From contig NZ_BARE01000038.1 in NCBI RefSeq assembly GCF_000367345.1, positions 1 to 45,702 on the forward strand: a DNA stretch of 45,702 nucleotides, given 5' to 3'. Of the stretch, positions 1 through 8,495 are shown piece after piece. The position numbers were made by a program, and so were the translations under genes. Under the pieces are notes generated by a model. That model was not told the origin of the DNA. It made no database searches and saw only the letters and a list, made by a program, of their open reading frames with translations. Every line of letters begins with the position of its first letter. Within the stretch, counting starts at the first letter, position 1. This DNA comes from Sphingobium xenophagum NBRC 107872. GTDB lineage: Bacteria; Pseudomonadota; Alphaproteobacteria; Sphingomonadales; Sphingomonadaceae.

Positions 1-615
1 AGCCTTCACGTCGCCCGTCGTGACGCCCAGATTGGCCATCTTGTAAGGGTCCAGCCACACCCGCATGGCATATTGCGCACCCAGCAACTGGGTGTCGCCA
101 ACGCCGGTGACGCGGCTGATCGGATCTTGCAGCGATGACGCGATAAAGTCGCCCGCATCCTGCTGATCATGGATGCCGTCATCGGAATAGACCGCCATCA
201 CCATCAGGAAGCTGGCGGTCGATTTGGTGACGCGCAGCCCCTGCTGCTGCACTTCCTGCGGCAGGAGCGGCGTGGCCTGCGCCAGCTTGTTCTGCACCTG
301 CACCTGCGCGATGTCCGCATCGGTGCCCTGCTCGAACGTCAGCGTGATGTTCAGGTTACCCGCGCTGTCGCTGGTGGACGAAAAATAGCGCAGATTGTCG
401 ATGCCCTTGAGCTGCTGCTCGATGATCTGGGTCGTCGTGCTTTCCAACGTCTGGGCATTGGCACCCGGATAGCTGGTCGCGATGCTGACCGTGGGCGGCG
501 CGATTTCAGGAAATTGCGCGACGGGCAGCGCCCTGATGGCGAGCAGACCCGCCAGCATGATGACGATGGCGATGACCCATGCAAAGATGGGCCGGTCGAT
601 AAAATAGCGGGCCAT
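1..615 (-). CDS. acrB: RND efflux pump inner-membrane transporter (AcrB/MexB type), C-terminus cut off
   Basis: Inner-membrane subunit of a proton-driven tripartite efflux pump that expels hydrophobic drugs and other toxic compounds. Only the first 205 residues lie in the window; the gene continues past base 1 on the minus strand. The N-terminus [17 protein letters not shown] is the typical start of HAE1-family RND pumps: a first transmembrane helix (about residues 10-28), then the porter-domain opening with the segments [11 protein letters not shown] and [12 protein letters not shown]. The ATG (613-615) lies 3 bases after the acrA stop, so the two genes are co-transcribed and probably translationally coupled. 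Any outer-membrane factor gene would be outside the window. The family is certain; the substrate cannot be read from sequence. Confidence 0.95.
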   Translation of the reverse strand, partial: MARYFIDRPIFAWVIAIVIMLAGLLAIRALPVAQFPEIAPPTVSIATSYPGANAQTLESTTTQIIEQQLKGIDNLRYFSSTSDSAGNLNITLTFEQGTDADIAQVQVQNKLAQATPLLPQEVQQQGLRVTKSTASFLMVMAVYSDDGIHDQQDAGDFIASSLQDPISRVTGVGDTQLLGAQYAMRVWLDPYKMANLGVTTGDVKA

Positions 616-618
616 GAT

Positions 619-1767
619 TTACTGCGCCCCGCCGTTGGACGCGGTAACCTGCTGCGGCGCGCCGGGCTTGACGACCGTGCCGGGGCGCAGATTGAGCAAT
701 CCTTCGACGATCAAACGGTCGCCCGGTTTCAGCCCGCCGGTAACGATCCACTTGTCGCCCACCGGGCGGTCGACCGTCACCTGACGCAATTCCGCCTTAT
801 TGTCCTTGCCAACGACCAGCGCCGTCGCGCGGCCGCGGGCGTCGCGGCTGATGCCCTGCTGCGGCGCCAGGATGACCTGACGGCGCTGGCCTTCCACCAC
901 CCTGGCGCGCACATACATGCCGGGCAGCAACAGCCCGTCGGGATTGGCGAAGGTCGCGCGCAGCGTCACCGCGCCCGACGTCGGATCGACCGACACTTCG
1001 GAAAATTGCAGCCTGCCCTCGATCGGATAGGTGCTGCCATTGGGCAGCAGCAACTGGATGCGCGCGCCGTCCACGCTGCTGACGCCGCCCTTCTTCATCG
1101 CCTGCTTCAGGTCGATGATCTCCGCGGCGGACTGGGTGACATCGACATAGACAGTGTCGGTGCGCTGGATCGTCGCCAGCGGGTCCGCCTGCCCGGCCTG
1201 CACCAGTGCGCCCGGCGTGAACAGCGAACGGCCGATACGACCGGAAATGGGGGCGCGAATGCGCGTGAAATTCTGGTTCACCTGTGCCGATTGCAGCGCA
1301 CCACGCTGCGCTGCAACATCGGCACGCGCCTGCTGGGCGGCGGCGTCGGCATTGTCATATTCCTGACGGCTGACGGCGTTGATGCCGACCAGATCCTTGT
1401 AGCGCTGCGCCTGCAGGCTGGTGGCGCGGATCGCCGCATTGGCCCGCGCCAGCGCACCCTGCGCCTGCGCGACAGCCGCGCGATAGGGGGCGTCCTCGAT
1501 TTCGTAAAGCAATTGCCCGGCCCGCACCATGCCGCCCTCGGCAAACAGACGGCGACGGATAACGCCACTGATTTGTGGCCGAACTTCGGCGGTTTCCACC
1601 GCTACGATCCGTCCCGGCAGCTCGTTGATCAGCGGCGCGGTGCCGGTTTCGAGCGTTACGACGCCTACGGCGGGTGGCGGCGGCGCAGGCGGCGGACTGT
1701 CCCCGCACGCACTCAGAGTCAGCGCCGACGCGCACGCCAGCAGACCGATGAACTTCCCCTTTTGCAT
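619..1767 (-). CDS. acrA: RND efflux periplasmic adaptor lipoprotein (AcrA/MexA type)
   Basis: Membrane-fusion protein linking the AcrB-type pump to an outer-membrane channel. The 382-residue product starts MQKGKFIGLLACASALTLSAC, a lipoprotein signal with lipobox LSAC, so it should be anchored by a lipidated Cys21. It is followed by a Pro-rich linker (PPPAPPPPA), a biotinyl-lipoyl-like half motif (EVRPQISGVIRRR), a coiled-coil hairpin rich in Ala/Gln, the second lipoyl half (TRIRAPISGRIGRS) and beta-barrel domains. The open frame extends upstream to 1857, but that extension crosses the palindromic operator and lacks a signal peptide, so the ATG at 1767 is preferred. It sits directly upstream of acrB and divergent from a TetR gene, so repression by that regulator is the natural expectation. 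Confidence 0.94.
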   Translation of the reverse strand: MQKGKFIGLLACASALTLSACGDSPPPAPPPPAVGVVTLETGTAPLINELPGRIVAVETAEVRPQISGVIRRRLFAEGGMVRAGQLLYEIEDAPYRAAVAQAQGALARANAAIRATSLQAQRYKDLVGINAVSRQEYDNADAAAQQARADVAAQRGALQSAQVNQNFTRIRAPISGRIGRSLFTPGALVQAGQADPLATIQRTDTVYVDVTQSAAEIIDLKQAMKKGGVSSVDGARIQLLLPNGSTYPIEGRLQFSEVSVDPTSGAVTLRATFANPDGLLLPGMYVRARVVEGQRRQVILAPQQGISRDARGRATALVVGKDNKAELRQVTVDRPVGDKWIVTGGLKPGDRLIVEGLLNLRPGTVVKPGAPQQVTASNGGAQ

Positions 1768-1800
1768 CGCGCATATTTCCGTTTTGATAGGATACTGATC

Positions 1801-1818
1801 GGAATGAACGTTCATTCC
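1801..1818. promoter_or_regulatory. Perfect 18-bp palindrome, probable TetR-family operator
   Basis: GGAATGAACGTTCATTCC is identical to its own reverse complement. It lies between the divergent acrA and tetR genes, 34 bases upstream of the acrA start and 65 bases upstream of the tetR start. Position, symmetry and length fit an operator for the adjacent TetR-family repressor, allowing control of both directions. Binding is inferred, not shown. Confidence 0.75.
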
Positions 1819-1882
1819 GCTTGCGCCGCAGGTAGGATCATGCCAATGTGAATTCAAGAGAGAAAATGTCTAGGAGGGCAAA

Positions 1883-2485
1883 TTGGTTGCAACGCAGCAA
1901 AAACAGACCGTACCGGAAAGGTCGGGTAAGGAGCGGATCTTGGAAGCCGCCCGAACGCTGTTCGACAGCCATGGCTTCCATCAATCCTCCATGGCCGAAC
2001 TGGCCGTAGCAGCCCAGGTTTCGGTCGGGCAGATATATCGCCTGTTCAAGGGCAAGGAAGACATCATCGCCGCCATCGTACAGGCGGATTATGACGAACG
2101 CTGCATGCATATGGATGCGCTGCGCTCGCGGCTCGACGCTGGCGAACTGACGGTCGAACAGACGTTCGAGGAGTTGCTGCTGCATGTCGTCGATGAAAAG
2201 GACGAAGCGCTGTCCTTCGACATTCTGGCCGAAAGTTTCCGCAACCGGCCGGTCGGGGATATGATCGCGGCGATGTGCGTGCGGTTTCGCGGCTATATTC
2301 GCGACTTTGCCTGCGCGGCCAATCCCGATCTGTCAGGCGAAGCGCTGGATGGCGCGGAAGAAATTGTCCTCGCCTGCCTGTTCGGCCTTGGCCATCGCAG
2401 CCTTTCGCGCCCCAGCCTCAGCGCAACCGACACCGCCCGCCTCTCCGCACTGATGATCGTCGCGGCGCTACGCGCCATCTGCTAG
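1883..2485 (+). CDS. TetR/AcrR-family transcriptional regulator of the efflux pump
   Basis: DNA-binding repressor of 200 residues. The N-terminal helix-turn-helix is clear: RILEAARTLFDSHGFHQSS, then MAELAVAAQVSVGQIYRLF and KGKEDIIAAI, the usual TetR pattern at about residues 16-60. The rest is an all-helical ligand domain without recognisable specificity. The start is TTG at 1883, chosen because AGGAGG (1872-1877) sits 5 bases upstream and the HTH follows at normal distance. The gene is divergent from acrAB with a perfect palindrome between them, so it probably represses the pump and itself until a pump substrate binds. Confidence 0.93.
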   Translation: MVATQQKQTVPERSGKERILEAARTLFDSHGFHQSSMAELAVAAQVSVGQIYRLFKGKEDIIAAIVQADYDERCMHMDALRSRLDAGELTVEQTFEELLLHVVDEKDEALSFDILAESFRNRPVGDMIAAMCVRFRGYIRDFACAANPDLSGEALDGAEEIVLACLFGLGHRSLSRPSLSATDTARLSALMIVAALRAIC

Positions 2486-2520
2486 ACAAAAGCGGGGCGC
2501 CGGACCAGCAGCGCCCCCGG

Positions 2521-5409
2521 CTATTTCGCCTCGACCCCTTCGGGCAGGACAATCGCCGACCAGCTTTTGGCCGGAACCAGATAGCGGGCGGCCAGCGCCT
2601 GCAACTGGGCTGGCGTGACAGTCAGCATATCCTGCGCCATCGTCTGCATCGCCGCCACATAGCGCGCGTCATGGGTCGCGCCTTCCATCTGGTTCATCCA
2701 GAAGGCATTGCCCGTCCCTGCCCGCATCAGCATCTGCCGCATCGGTGCGACCGCGCGCTGCAATTCATCCTCGCTGACCGGCGTTTTGGCCAGATCGGCC
2801 GCGGTCGATTTCACCACATCGTAGAAATAGGCGATCCGGTCGGGCCGCACCTGGCTCGTCACCAATATATAGCCGCCACTCTCATAGGAAAATGGCCAGC
2901 TATTCTGGACGCTGGGCGAATAGGCCGCGCCCTCGGTCGATCGCAGCCGATCAAACAGCCGGTCGTTGAAGATCTGCGTCAGTATCTCCAGCTGGCGCGC
3001 TTCCTTTTGCAGGGTGAAGCCGCCCGATGTCGGCCATGCCATGACGGCGGCGGCCTGTTCCTTGTCGCCCTTGTGCCGCAGCACGATCGGGGTTTCGACA
3101 TGGGCAGGAAAGCGCATCGCCAGGTTGGCCGCAGGCACGGGCGTATCGGCGCGCGGCGGCAATGCGCCCAGCGTCTGCGCCACCGCCGCTATGGCTTCGT
3201 CCGGCTTAACCTGCCCGAAAATCTGCACCTCTATCGGTCCGGACGCCAGAATCGGTTCCCATGTCGCGCGGAAGGCCTGCGGCGTCAGCGCGTTGATTTC
3301 GGCCAGCGACGGGGTGCGAAACCGCACATCCTTGTCATGCAGCAACCAGCCCAGATCACGCCCCAGCACGGCGTCGGGCGACCGGGTCATGGCGTCATAG
3401 GCAACGGTCGCGCCAGCCTTTACCCGTGCGATCGGCGCAGGGTCCCATCCGGGCGCACCCAGCTTGGTCGCAAACAGGCGCAACTGGTCCTTATAGTCGG
3501 CCGGGCGCGTCACCGCCTGCAATTCGAATGCATCTTCGTCGATCGAAAAATCCATGCCCATGCGGCGACCATTGGTCAGGTCGTCCAGCTCGCGCTGGCC
3601 CAGCGTGCCGATGCCACTGGCCACCAGCGCATAATCCCCTGCCCAGCTCGCCACCGGCTTGACCGGGGAGAAGGCCTGCTGGCCATGACCGAAGCGGACG
3701 TTGATCCGCACCTTTTCCGTCTCGGCATCATTGGCGAACAGGGTCAGCTTCACCCCGTTGGAAAAGGTGATGCTTTCCATCCCGGCCAGGCCAATGGGCG
3801 TGCGGGAAACGACCGTGGCCGGCGCACCCAGCTTGGGCAGGTCCGCCATCGTCACGATCTTGTCGGCCAGCCGCGCATTGGTCGCCGCCTTGACCGGCGC
3901 GGCGACGGCTGCCGCCAGCTTCGCGTCCAGACCCGGCTGCGCCGTGCCCGTCACCAGCAGGGCGCGGAACACGCCCGCCGAAAAGAGCCGGTTGGTCGAT
4001 TCGACGATCTTGGCAGGGGTCATGTTCGCCTTGCCAGAGCGGAAGATGCTGAGCGCCGCGTCGGGGCTGACCGTCGTTTCGCGAATATCGACCGCACTGA
4101 TCAGGTCGCTCGCCTGCTTTGCGCCCGCCTCCGTATCGGCATTTTCGACCTGGATCGCCAGCGCCGTATCCATCTGCGCATATTCGCGGTCGATTTCGGT
4201 CTGGCTGGGCGGCGTGGTCTTGGCATCCTCCACGATGCCGCGCACATCGGCCAGCGCCTTTTGCCAATTCTCGCCCACCGGGATGATGGTCATGAACGTA
4301 CCGTCGACCGATCGGCTGACATCCTGCTGCTCGACACTCGATTGCAGGAAGCTGCCGCCGCTGCGCGCCGCCTGCTCCAGCCGGCGGCTGATGATCTGCA
4401 ACGCCAGCATGTCGGTCAGCTTGTCCTGATTGTAGAGGATAGTGTCGGCGCGCGGCTTCCACGGGCGCAGCCAGGCAAGCGTCAGGCCCAGCGGCACGCC
4501 CGGCTCCACCGCAACGCGGGTGGCGGGGAATTTGGGATCGGGCGCGCCGAAGTCGGGCATGGGCGCGCCCTTGCCGGGCACGGACCAGCCGCCAAACTGG
4601 TCCTTGATCAGCTGTTCGGCCAGCGCCGGATCAATATCCCCCGCTAACGCGATCACGGCGTTTTCCGGGCGATACCAGCGCTCGTGAAACGCCGTCATCT
4701 TCGCCGCCGTCGCGGCGTTGAGCGTCGCCACCGTGCCGATCGGCGCACGATCGGCCATCGGTTGCCCGGCGAAGAAATGCTCGCGGCTGACGTCGGAAAT
4801 CCGCGTCTGCGGCCCGTCGCTCTCGCGCCGTTCGGCCAGCACCACCGCGCGCTCGGCATCGACCGCGCTGTCGACAATATTGGGATCAGCCATCATCCCC
4901 GCCAGAATCTTCAGGCTTTCGGCCAGGCTCTGCGGCGTCGCCTGCGGCAGGTCGAGCGCATAGCTGGTGCCGGTCGGCGTCGTCTGCGCATTGCTGTCGC
5001 TGCCGAATGTCACGCCCAGCCGCTGCCAGATACGCTTGGATTCGCCATCGGGGACATGGCGTGACCCACGAAAGGTCAGATGCTCCATGAAATGGGCATA
5101 GCCCTGCTCGTCGGGCCGCTCCATCAGCGATCCCGCGTCGATCCGCAAACGCACGGACACCTGCCCCGGCGGCACGCCGTTGCGACGGATCGCATAGCGC
5201 AGGCCGTTGGACAAAGTGCCGAACCGCCATGCGGCATCGATCGGCACATCGCTATTTTCGTAAAGCCACGGCCGCACCTTCGGCGCGAGCGCGCCTGACG
5301 TGGCGGCAGGGGCGGATTCCGTCCGGGCCGCCAGCGGCGCAGGCGCGCCCGACAGCAGCAGGGCAAGGACAGTCAGCGAAGCGGCGGCGCGCCGGGGGAA
5401 AAATCTCAT
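2521..5409 (-). CDS. M16-family zinc metallopeptidase, secreted (insulinase/pitrilysin type)
   Basis: Zinc protease of 962 residues. An N-terminal signal peptide (hydrophobic TVLALLLSGAPAPLA, cleavage near residue 28) points to the periplasm. The inverted zinc motif HxxEH is present as HFMEH at residues 106-110, inside a typical context (GYAHFMEHLTFRGS); a downstream Glu in AVVLAERRE about 75 residues later is the likely third ligand. The length fits the two-repeat M16 architecture, in which the C-terminal half lacks the metal site and helps form the substrate chamber. The ATG at 5409 gives the full signal peptide. It stands alone between a TetR gene and a helicase with no obvious operon partner. 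The natural substrate is unknown. Confidence 0.93.
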   Translation of the reverse strand: MRFFPRRAAASLTVLALLLSGAPAPLAARTESAPAATSGALAPKVRPWLYENSDVPIDAAWRFGTLSNGLRYAIRRNGVPPGQVSVRLRIDAGSLMERPDEQGYAHFMEHLTFRGSRHVPDGESKRIWQRLGVTFGSDSNAQTTPTGTSYALDLPQATPQSLAESLKILAGMMADPNIVDSAVDAERAVVLAERRESDGPQTRISDVSREHFFAGQPMADRAPIGTVATLNAATAAKMTAFHERWYRPENAVIALAGDIDPALAEQLIKDQFGGWSVPGKGAPMPDFGAPDPKFPATRVAVEPGVPLGLTLAWLRPWKPRADTILYNQDKLTDMLALQIISRRLEQAARSGGSFLQSSVEQQDVSRSVDGTFMTIIPVGENWQKALADVRGIVEDAKTTPPSQTEIDREYAQMDTALAIQVENADTEAGAKQASDLISAVDIRETTVSPDAALSIFRSGKANMTPAKIVESTNRLFSAGVFRALLVTGTAQPGLDAKLAAAVAAPVKAATNARLADKIVTMADLPKLGAPATVVSRTPIGLAGMESITFSNGVKLTLFANDAETEKVRINVRFGHGQQAFSPVKPVASWAGDYALVASGIGTLGQRELDDLTNGRRMGMDFSIDEDAFELQAVTRPADYKDQLRLFATKLGAPGWDPAPIARVKAGATVAYDAMTRSPDAVLGRDLGWLLHDKDVRFRTPSLAEINALTPQAFRATWEPILASGPIEVQIFGQVKPDEAIAAVAQTLGALPPRADTPVPAANLAMRFPAHVETPIVLRHKGDKEQAAAVMAWPTSGGFTLQKEARQLEILTQIFNDRLFDRLRSTEGAAYSPSVQNSWPFSYESGGYILVTSQVRPDRIAYFYDVVKSTAADLAKTPVSEDELQRAVAPMRQMLMRAGTGNAFWMNQMEGATHDARYVAAMQTMAQDMLTVTPAQLQALAARYLVPAKSWSAIVLPEGVEAK

Positions 5410-5480
5410 AGGCCAGGGAGCCTAACGGGATTTTCCTGAATGGCTACTGACAAAGATGGTCATGGGACGCCGCAAAACAT

Positions 5481-5533
5481 CGTTCGCTTCGAGCGTGTCG
5501 GAATATGTTTTCCGACCACGCTCGAAACGAACG
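5481..5533. repeat. Inverted repeat downstream of the RNA helicase, member of the TCCGTTCG repeat family
   Basis: Two arms of about 23 bases (starting CGTTCGCTTCGAGCGTG and ending CACGCTCGAAACGAACG) flank a short loop near 5503-5508. The right end, CTCGAAACGAACGGA, matches the right end of the repeat at 36711-36786. It begins 11 bases beyond the helicase stop codon, so it may act as a transcription terminator or 3'-end stabiliser for that gene. It is the most diverged and shortest of the five copies. Confidence 0.7.
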
Positions 5534-5543
5534 GAAGATTGCA

Positions 5544-6926
5544 TCAGCGCGGCGCGCCGGTGCGCTGGACCGCGCCCTTGTGCGCGCCGACGCCACCGCC
5601 GCTGCGGCGACGGCGGAAGGGCCGCTTCTCGCCACCCTCGGCATCGGTGCGATGCGCCCGGTCAGGGGTGCCGCGCTGCTGGCGCTGGCCATCCTGATAT
5701 TTGCGCTGCCCCTCGGCGCGACGCGCCTGCTGCTGCGGCGTCTGGCTCGGTCCCTTCTTGGGGGCGGCAGGCTTGGGCAGGTTCCGCACCGCTTCCATGA
5801 AATTCTCCGGCAGCGGTTCGATCGCCAGCTTCACTCGCGTCGCCCGTTCGATCGCCTTGAGATAAGGCCGCTCATCGTCCGCCACGAAGCTGATCGCAAC
5901 GCCTTCGGCCCCGGCGCGCGCGGTGCGGCCGATGCGGTGGACATATTGTTCGGGCACATTGGGGATTTCAAAGTTGATGACGTGGGACACGCCCGACACG
6001 TCGATGCCGCGCGCGGCGATGTCGGTCGCCACCAGCAGCTTCACCTTACCCTGGCGGAACGCCTGGAGCGCGGTGGTGCGCTGGCCCTGGCTCTTGTTGC
6101 CATGGATGGCGAACGCCTCGATCCCTGCGCCTTCCAGGAAACGCACGACACGGTCGGCGCCATGCTTGGTGCGGGTGAAGATCAGCGCGCGGTCAATGTC
6201 CTCGCTCTTCAGGATCAAATGGAGCAGCGCCTGCTTCTCAGCCTGATTGACGAAGGTGGCGCGCTGTTGGACGCGCTCTGCGGTGGTCGATTGCGGCGCA
6301 ACGCTGACCTTGACCGGATTGTTGAGGAACTGGGCGGCCAGCGCCTCGATTTCCTTGGGCATCGTGGCCGAGAAGAACAGGTTCTGCCGATCGGCGGGCA
6401 GCATCTTGGCAATGCGCTTCAATGGCTGGATGAAGCCCATGTCCATCATCTGGTCCGCTTCGTCGAGCACGAAGATTTCCGTGTCCTTGATGGTCAGCGC
6501 GCGCTGGTCGATCAGGTCGAGCAGACGGCCCGGCGTCGCGACGACGATGTCGACGCCCCCGGCCAGCGCCCGGATCTGCTTGCCGATGGGCACGCCGCCG
6601 AACACGGTTTCGACCGACAGTCTCAAAAAGCGGCCATAATCGCGGAAGCTCTGCGCGATCTGCGCGGCCAGTTCGCGGGTCGGGGCCAGCACCAGCATCC
6701 GGCAGCCCTTGATCGGCGTCGGCTTGGGGTTGCGGGCAAAATAATCGAGGCTGGGCAGCGCGAAGGCCGCGGTCTTGCCGGTGCCGGTCTGGGCGATGCC
6801 GCACAGATCCTTGCCGTCCAGCAGCACGGGAATCGCCTTTTGCTGGATGGGCGTGGGCGTCACATAATTTTTGGAGGCAAGCGCCTTGGTGATCGGCTCG
6901 GCCAGACCAAAATCGTTGAATTGCAT
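5544..6926 (-). CDS. rhlE: DEAD-box ATP-dependent RNA helicase, RhlE-like
   Basis: ATP-driven RNA unwinding protein of 460 residues, acting in RNA decay, ribosome assembly or cold adaptation. All core motifs are visible: Q motif (TPTPIQQKAIP, residues 23-33), Walker A AQTGTGKT (45-52), motif Ia PTREL (82-86), TPGR, motif II DEAD (155-158), SAT, then in domain 2 ATDIAARGID and HRIGRTARAG. The C-terminus is a basic, Gln/Arg/Gly-rich tail of about 80 residues, as in RhlE proteins, likely for RNA contact. A leader of about 340 bases with hairpin-forming sequence precedes the gene. The subfamily assignment (RhlE rather than DbpA or SrmB) is probable, not certain. Confidence 0.93.
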   Translation of the reverse strand: MQFNDFGLAEPITKALASKNYVTPTPIQQKAIPVLLDGKDLCGIAQTGTGKTAAFALPSLDYFARNPKPTPIKGCRMLVLAPTRELAAQIAQSFRDYGRFLRLSVETVFGGVPIGKQIRALAGGVDIVVATPGRLLDLIDQRALTIKDTEIFVLDEADQMMDMGFIQPLKRIAKMLPADRQNLFFSATMPKEIEALAAQFLNNPVKVSVAPQSTTAERVQQRATFVNQAEKQALLHLILKSEDIDRALIFTRTKHGADRVVRFLEGAGIEAFAIHGNKSQGQRTTALQAFRQGKVKLLVATDIAARGIDVSGVSHVINFEIPNVPEQYVHRIGRTARAGAEGVAISFVADDERPYLKAIERATRVKLAIEPLPENFMEAVRNLPKPAAPKKGPSQTPQQQARRAEGQRKYQDGQRQQRGTPDRAHRTDAEGGEKRPFRRRRSGGGVGAHKGAVQRTGAPR

Positions 6927-7268
6927 TTGGAAAACTCACAAGTGGGCCTTTACGCCAACTTGCTCTGCGGACGCAGGAAGGGCGCGAGGCGGGTTACGAA
7001 ACGACCCGCGTGAAAAGGGAAGCCTCAAGCTTGGCGCAGACTCTCATTGGCCGGTCCGTGATCCTATTGCGGCTGTTCCAGCCACCCAGGTTGCGGACGA
7101 TCACGCTGCCAATCGCTATGGAACCATCATGGCCCCTCTGCTGCGCTGCAACGCATATGGCGAAGATGCAGGCAAATAGCAAGCGGCCGCGCGATGAAGC
7201 GCAGCCGCCTGTCCTTGGGAACGTGCCTTCGCACGCCCATAGGGTTCAGTATATGCCGCTCAACCGCC
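6927..7268. other. 342-bp gap: helicase leader and PPOX-gene 3' region
   Basis: No convincing gene is present. Nearest the helicase, GCGGGT (6989-6994) and ACCCGC (7004-7009) form a 6-bp hairpin in its leader. Nearer the PPOX-like gene, an imperfect 10-bp-arm GC hairpin (7183-7208) is followed on the minus strand by TTGCTATTTG and may terminate that gene. A 62-codon minus-strand frame (6994-7182) shows no family features or ribosome-binding site and is not called. Confidence 0.5.
7183..7208 (-). terminator. Possible terminator of the PPOX-like gene
   Basis: Arms GCGGCCGCGC and GCGCAGCCGC pair with one mismatch around a 6-base loop. It lies about 60 bases past the stop of the minus-strand gene, and the minus-strand sequence continues TTGCTATTTG, which is only moderately T-rich. 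Confidence 0.4.
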
Positions 7269-7739
7269 TTACAGCGCGACCTCGGCATGCTTGGACTTCA
7301 TCTCCTTGGACACATCACCGCCGAACATCATCTTGAACACGCCCGTCAGCGACAGGTCGGCCAGCCAGATTTCGGCCGTGCCAAGGTCGAAGCGCAGCAT
7401 CAGCAGGTTGGGATCGTTGCGACCGCCCTCATACCAGGCCTCAACCTGCTTGGACCAGTAGCGGTCGATCACCGCCGGGTCGGTCTCCTCGACCAGCGTG
7501 CCGTTGATGCAGGCGAACAGGCCATGATCTTTCGCCGCGAACTGGGCCATGGCAGGGCCACCGGGGGCCAGGCGATTGTCGCGCGACGTATAGAACCAGA
7601 AGCAATGATCGGCATCGGGATCAAGCTGGGCCGTCATCGGCAGGCTATGGTCCTGACTATTGCTCAACCCCACCATGACGAAGGGGCTTTTGCTCATATC
7701 GCTCCAGAAATGTTCGCGAATATCCTTTGGCGTCGTCAT
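7269..7739 (-). CDS. Pyridoxamine 5'-phosphate oxidase-like flavin protein (general stress protein 26 type)
   Basis: Small split-barrel protein of 156 residues that probably binds FMN or a related flavin. The opening (DIREHFWSDMSKSPFVMVGL) and the segments CFWFYTSRDNRL, AAKDHGLFACINGTL, DRYWSKQVEAWYEGGRNDP and LLMLRFDLGTAEIW are characteristic of the stress-protein-26 branch of the PPOX superfamily. That branch is associated with general stress responses and is not the vitamin B6 biosynthetic enzyme. It is divergent from the nfuA-like gene with a 97-base gap, so the two may share a control region. The reaction catalysed is unknown. Confidence 0.88.
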   Translation of the reverse strand: MTTPKDIREHFWSDMSKSPFVMVGLSNSQDHSLPMTAQLDPDADHCFWFYTSRDNRLAPGGPAMAQFAAKDHGLFACINGTLVEETDPAVIDRYWSKQVEAWYEGGRNDPNLLMLRFDLGTAEIWLADLSLTGVFKMMFGGDVSKEMKSKHAEVAL

Positions 7740-7836
7740 TCTATCTCTCCTGCTGGGTCATTCCCAACAATCGACGGGTGCCAGCGAAGTTCCCGCAGCG
7801 CTTGATCTTGCGCCTGCAAATCGCCACATAGCGGCC

Positions 7837-8412
7837 ATGCTGATAGAGACCGAACTGACGCCCAATCCGGCAACCATCAAATTCCTCCCCGGCCAGGCGG
7901 TCATGGGCGATGGAACGCGCGATTTCGCAACCCCTGAAGAGGCGGAGGCATCGCCGCTCGCCAACGCGCTGTTCGGGCTGGGCGATGTGACCGGCGTCTT
8001 TTTCGGCGGCAATTTCGTGTCGGTGACGATCGCGCCGGGATCGGAATGGCGGGACGTGAAGCCGGACATACTGTCGATCCTGCTCGACCATTTTTCCGCC
8101 AACATGCCGCTGTTCGCGCCGGGATCGGCCGCGGGCATAGCCGTGCCGCTGGATGACGACGCCTTTGGCGACGACCCGGAAGATGCTGAAATCGTCGCGC
8201 AGATCCGCGATCTTATCGACACGCGCGTCCGCCCCGCCGTCGCCAATGATGGCGGCGACATCGTCTATCGCGGCTTCGACAAGGGCACCGTATTCCTCAA
8301 GATGCAGGGCGCATGCGCTGGCTGCCCCTCGTCCAGCGCAACGCTGAAAAACGGGATCGAGCAACTGCTCAAACATTATGTCCCCGAAGTGACGGAAGTC
8401 CGCGCGGTCTGA
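7837..8412 (+). CDS. nfuA: NfuA-like iron-sulfur cluster carrier (Nfu N-terminal plus NifU C-terminal domain)
   Basis: Carrier that passes [4Fe-4S] clusters to target enzymes. The 191-residue product starts MLIETELTPNPATIKFLPG, the hallmark of the Nfu N-terminal scaffold domain, and the C-terminal NifU-like domain holds the cluster-binding CxxC in GACAGCPSSSATLKNGIE. The open frame reaches back to 7660, but that extension overlaps the divergent PPOX gene and has no family match, so the ATG at 7837 is used. This is the alphaproteobacterial/mitochondrial NFU1 arrangement rather than the enterobacterial NfuA, whose N-terminal domain is A-type-like. It is followed by an inverted repeat and then tsaB. 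Confidence 0.93.
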   Translation: MLIETELTPNPATIKFLPGQAVMGDGTRDFATPEEAEASPLANALFGLGDVTGVFFGGNFVSVTIAPGSEWRDVKPDILSILLDHFSANMPLFAPGSAAGIAVPLDDDAFGDDPEDAEIVAQIRDLIDTRVRPAVANDGGDIVYRGFDKGTVFLKMQGACAGCPSSSATLKNGIEQLLKHYVPEVTEVRAV

Positions 8413-8415
8413 TCG

Positions 8416-8481
8416 GGTCAACCTTCCCTTTCCACCATTTGGCAAATCGCGACAGATCGACTAACCGCAAGAAGGAAGGTT
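8416..8481. repeat. Inverted repeat between nfuA and tsaB
   Basis: Exact 10-base arms TCAACCTTCC (8416-8425) and GGAAGGTTGA (8472-8481) enclose 46 bases. They start 3 bases past the nfuA stop and end 14 bases before the tsaB start. It could be an mRNA stem-loop separating the two genes or a small dispersed element; no second copy was seen in the window. Confidence 0.5.
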
Positions 8482-8495
8482 GAGGGGGGTAAGGT

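Noticed and set aside
2275..4647. 790-codon plus-strand open frame opposite the M16 protease
   Set aside because: It is antisense to a gene with a signal peptide and intact HxxEH motif; its translation is Arg/Gln/His/Gly-rich as expected for a shadow frame in high-GC DNA.
6994..7182. 62-codon minus-strand frame between the helicase and PPOX-like genes
   Set aside because: There is no ribosome-binding site, no recognised family and no codon-usage support; it more likely is part of the helicase leader.
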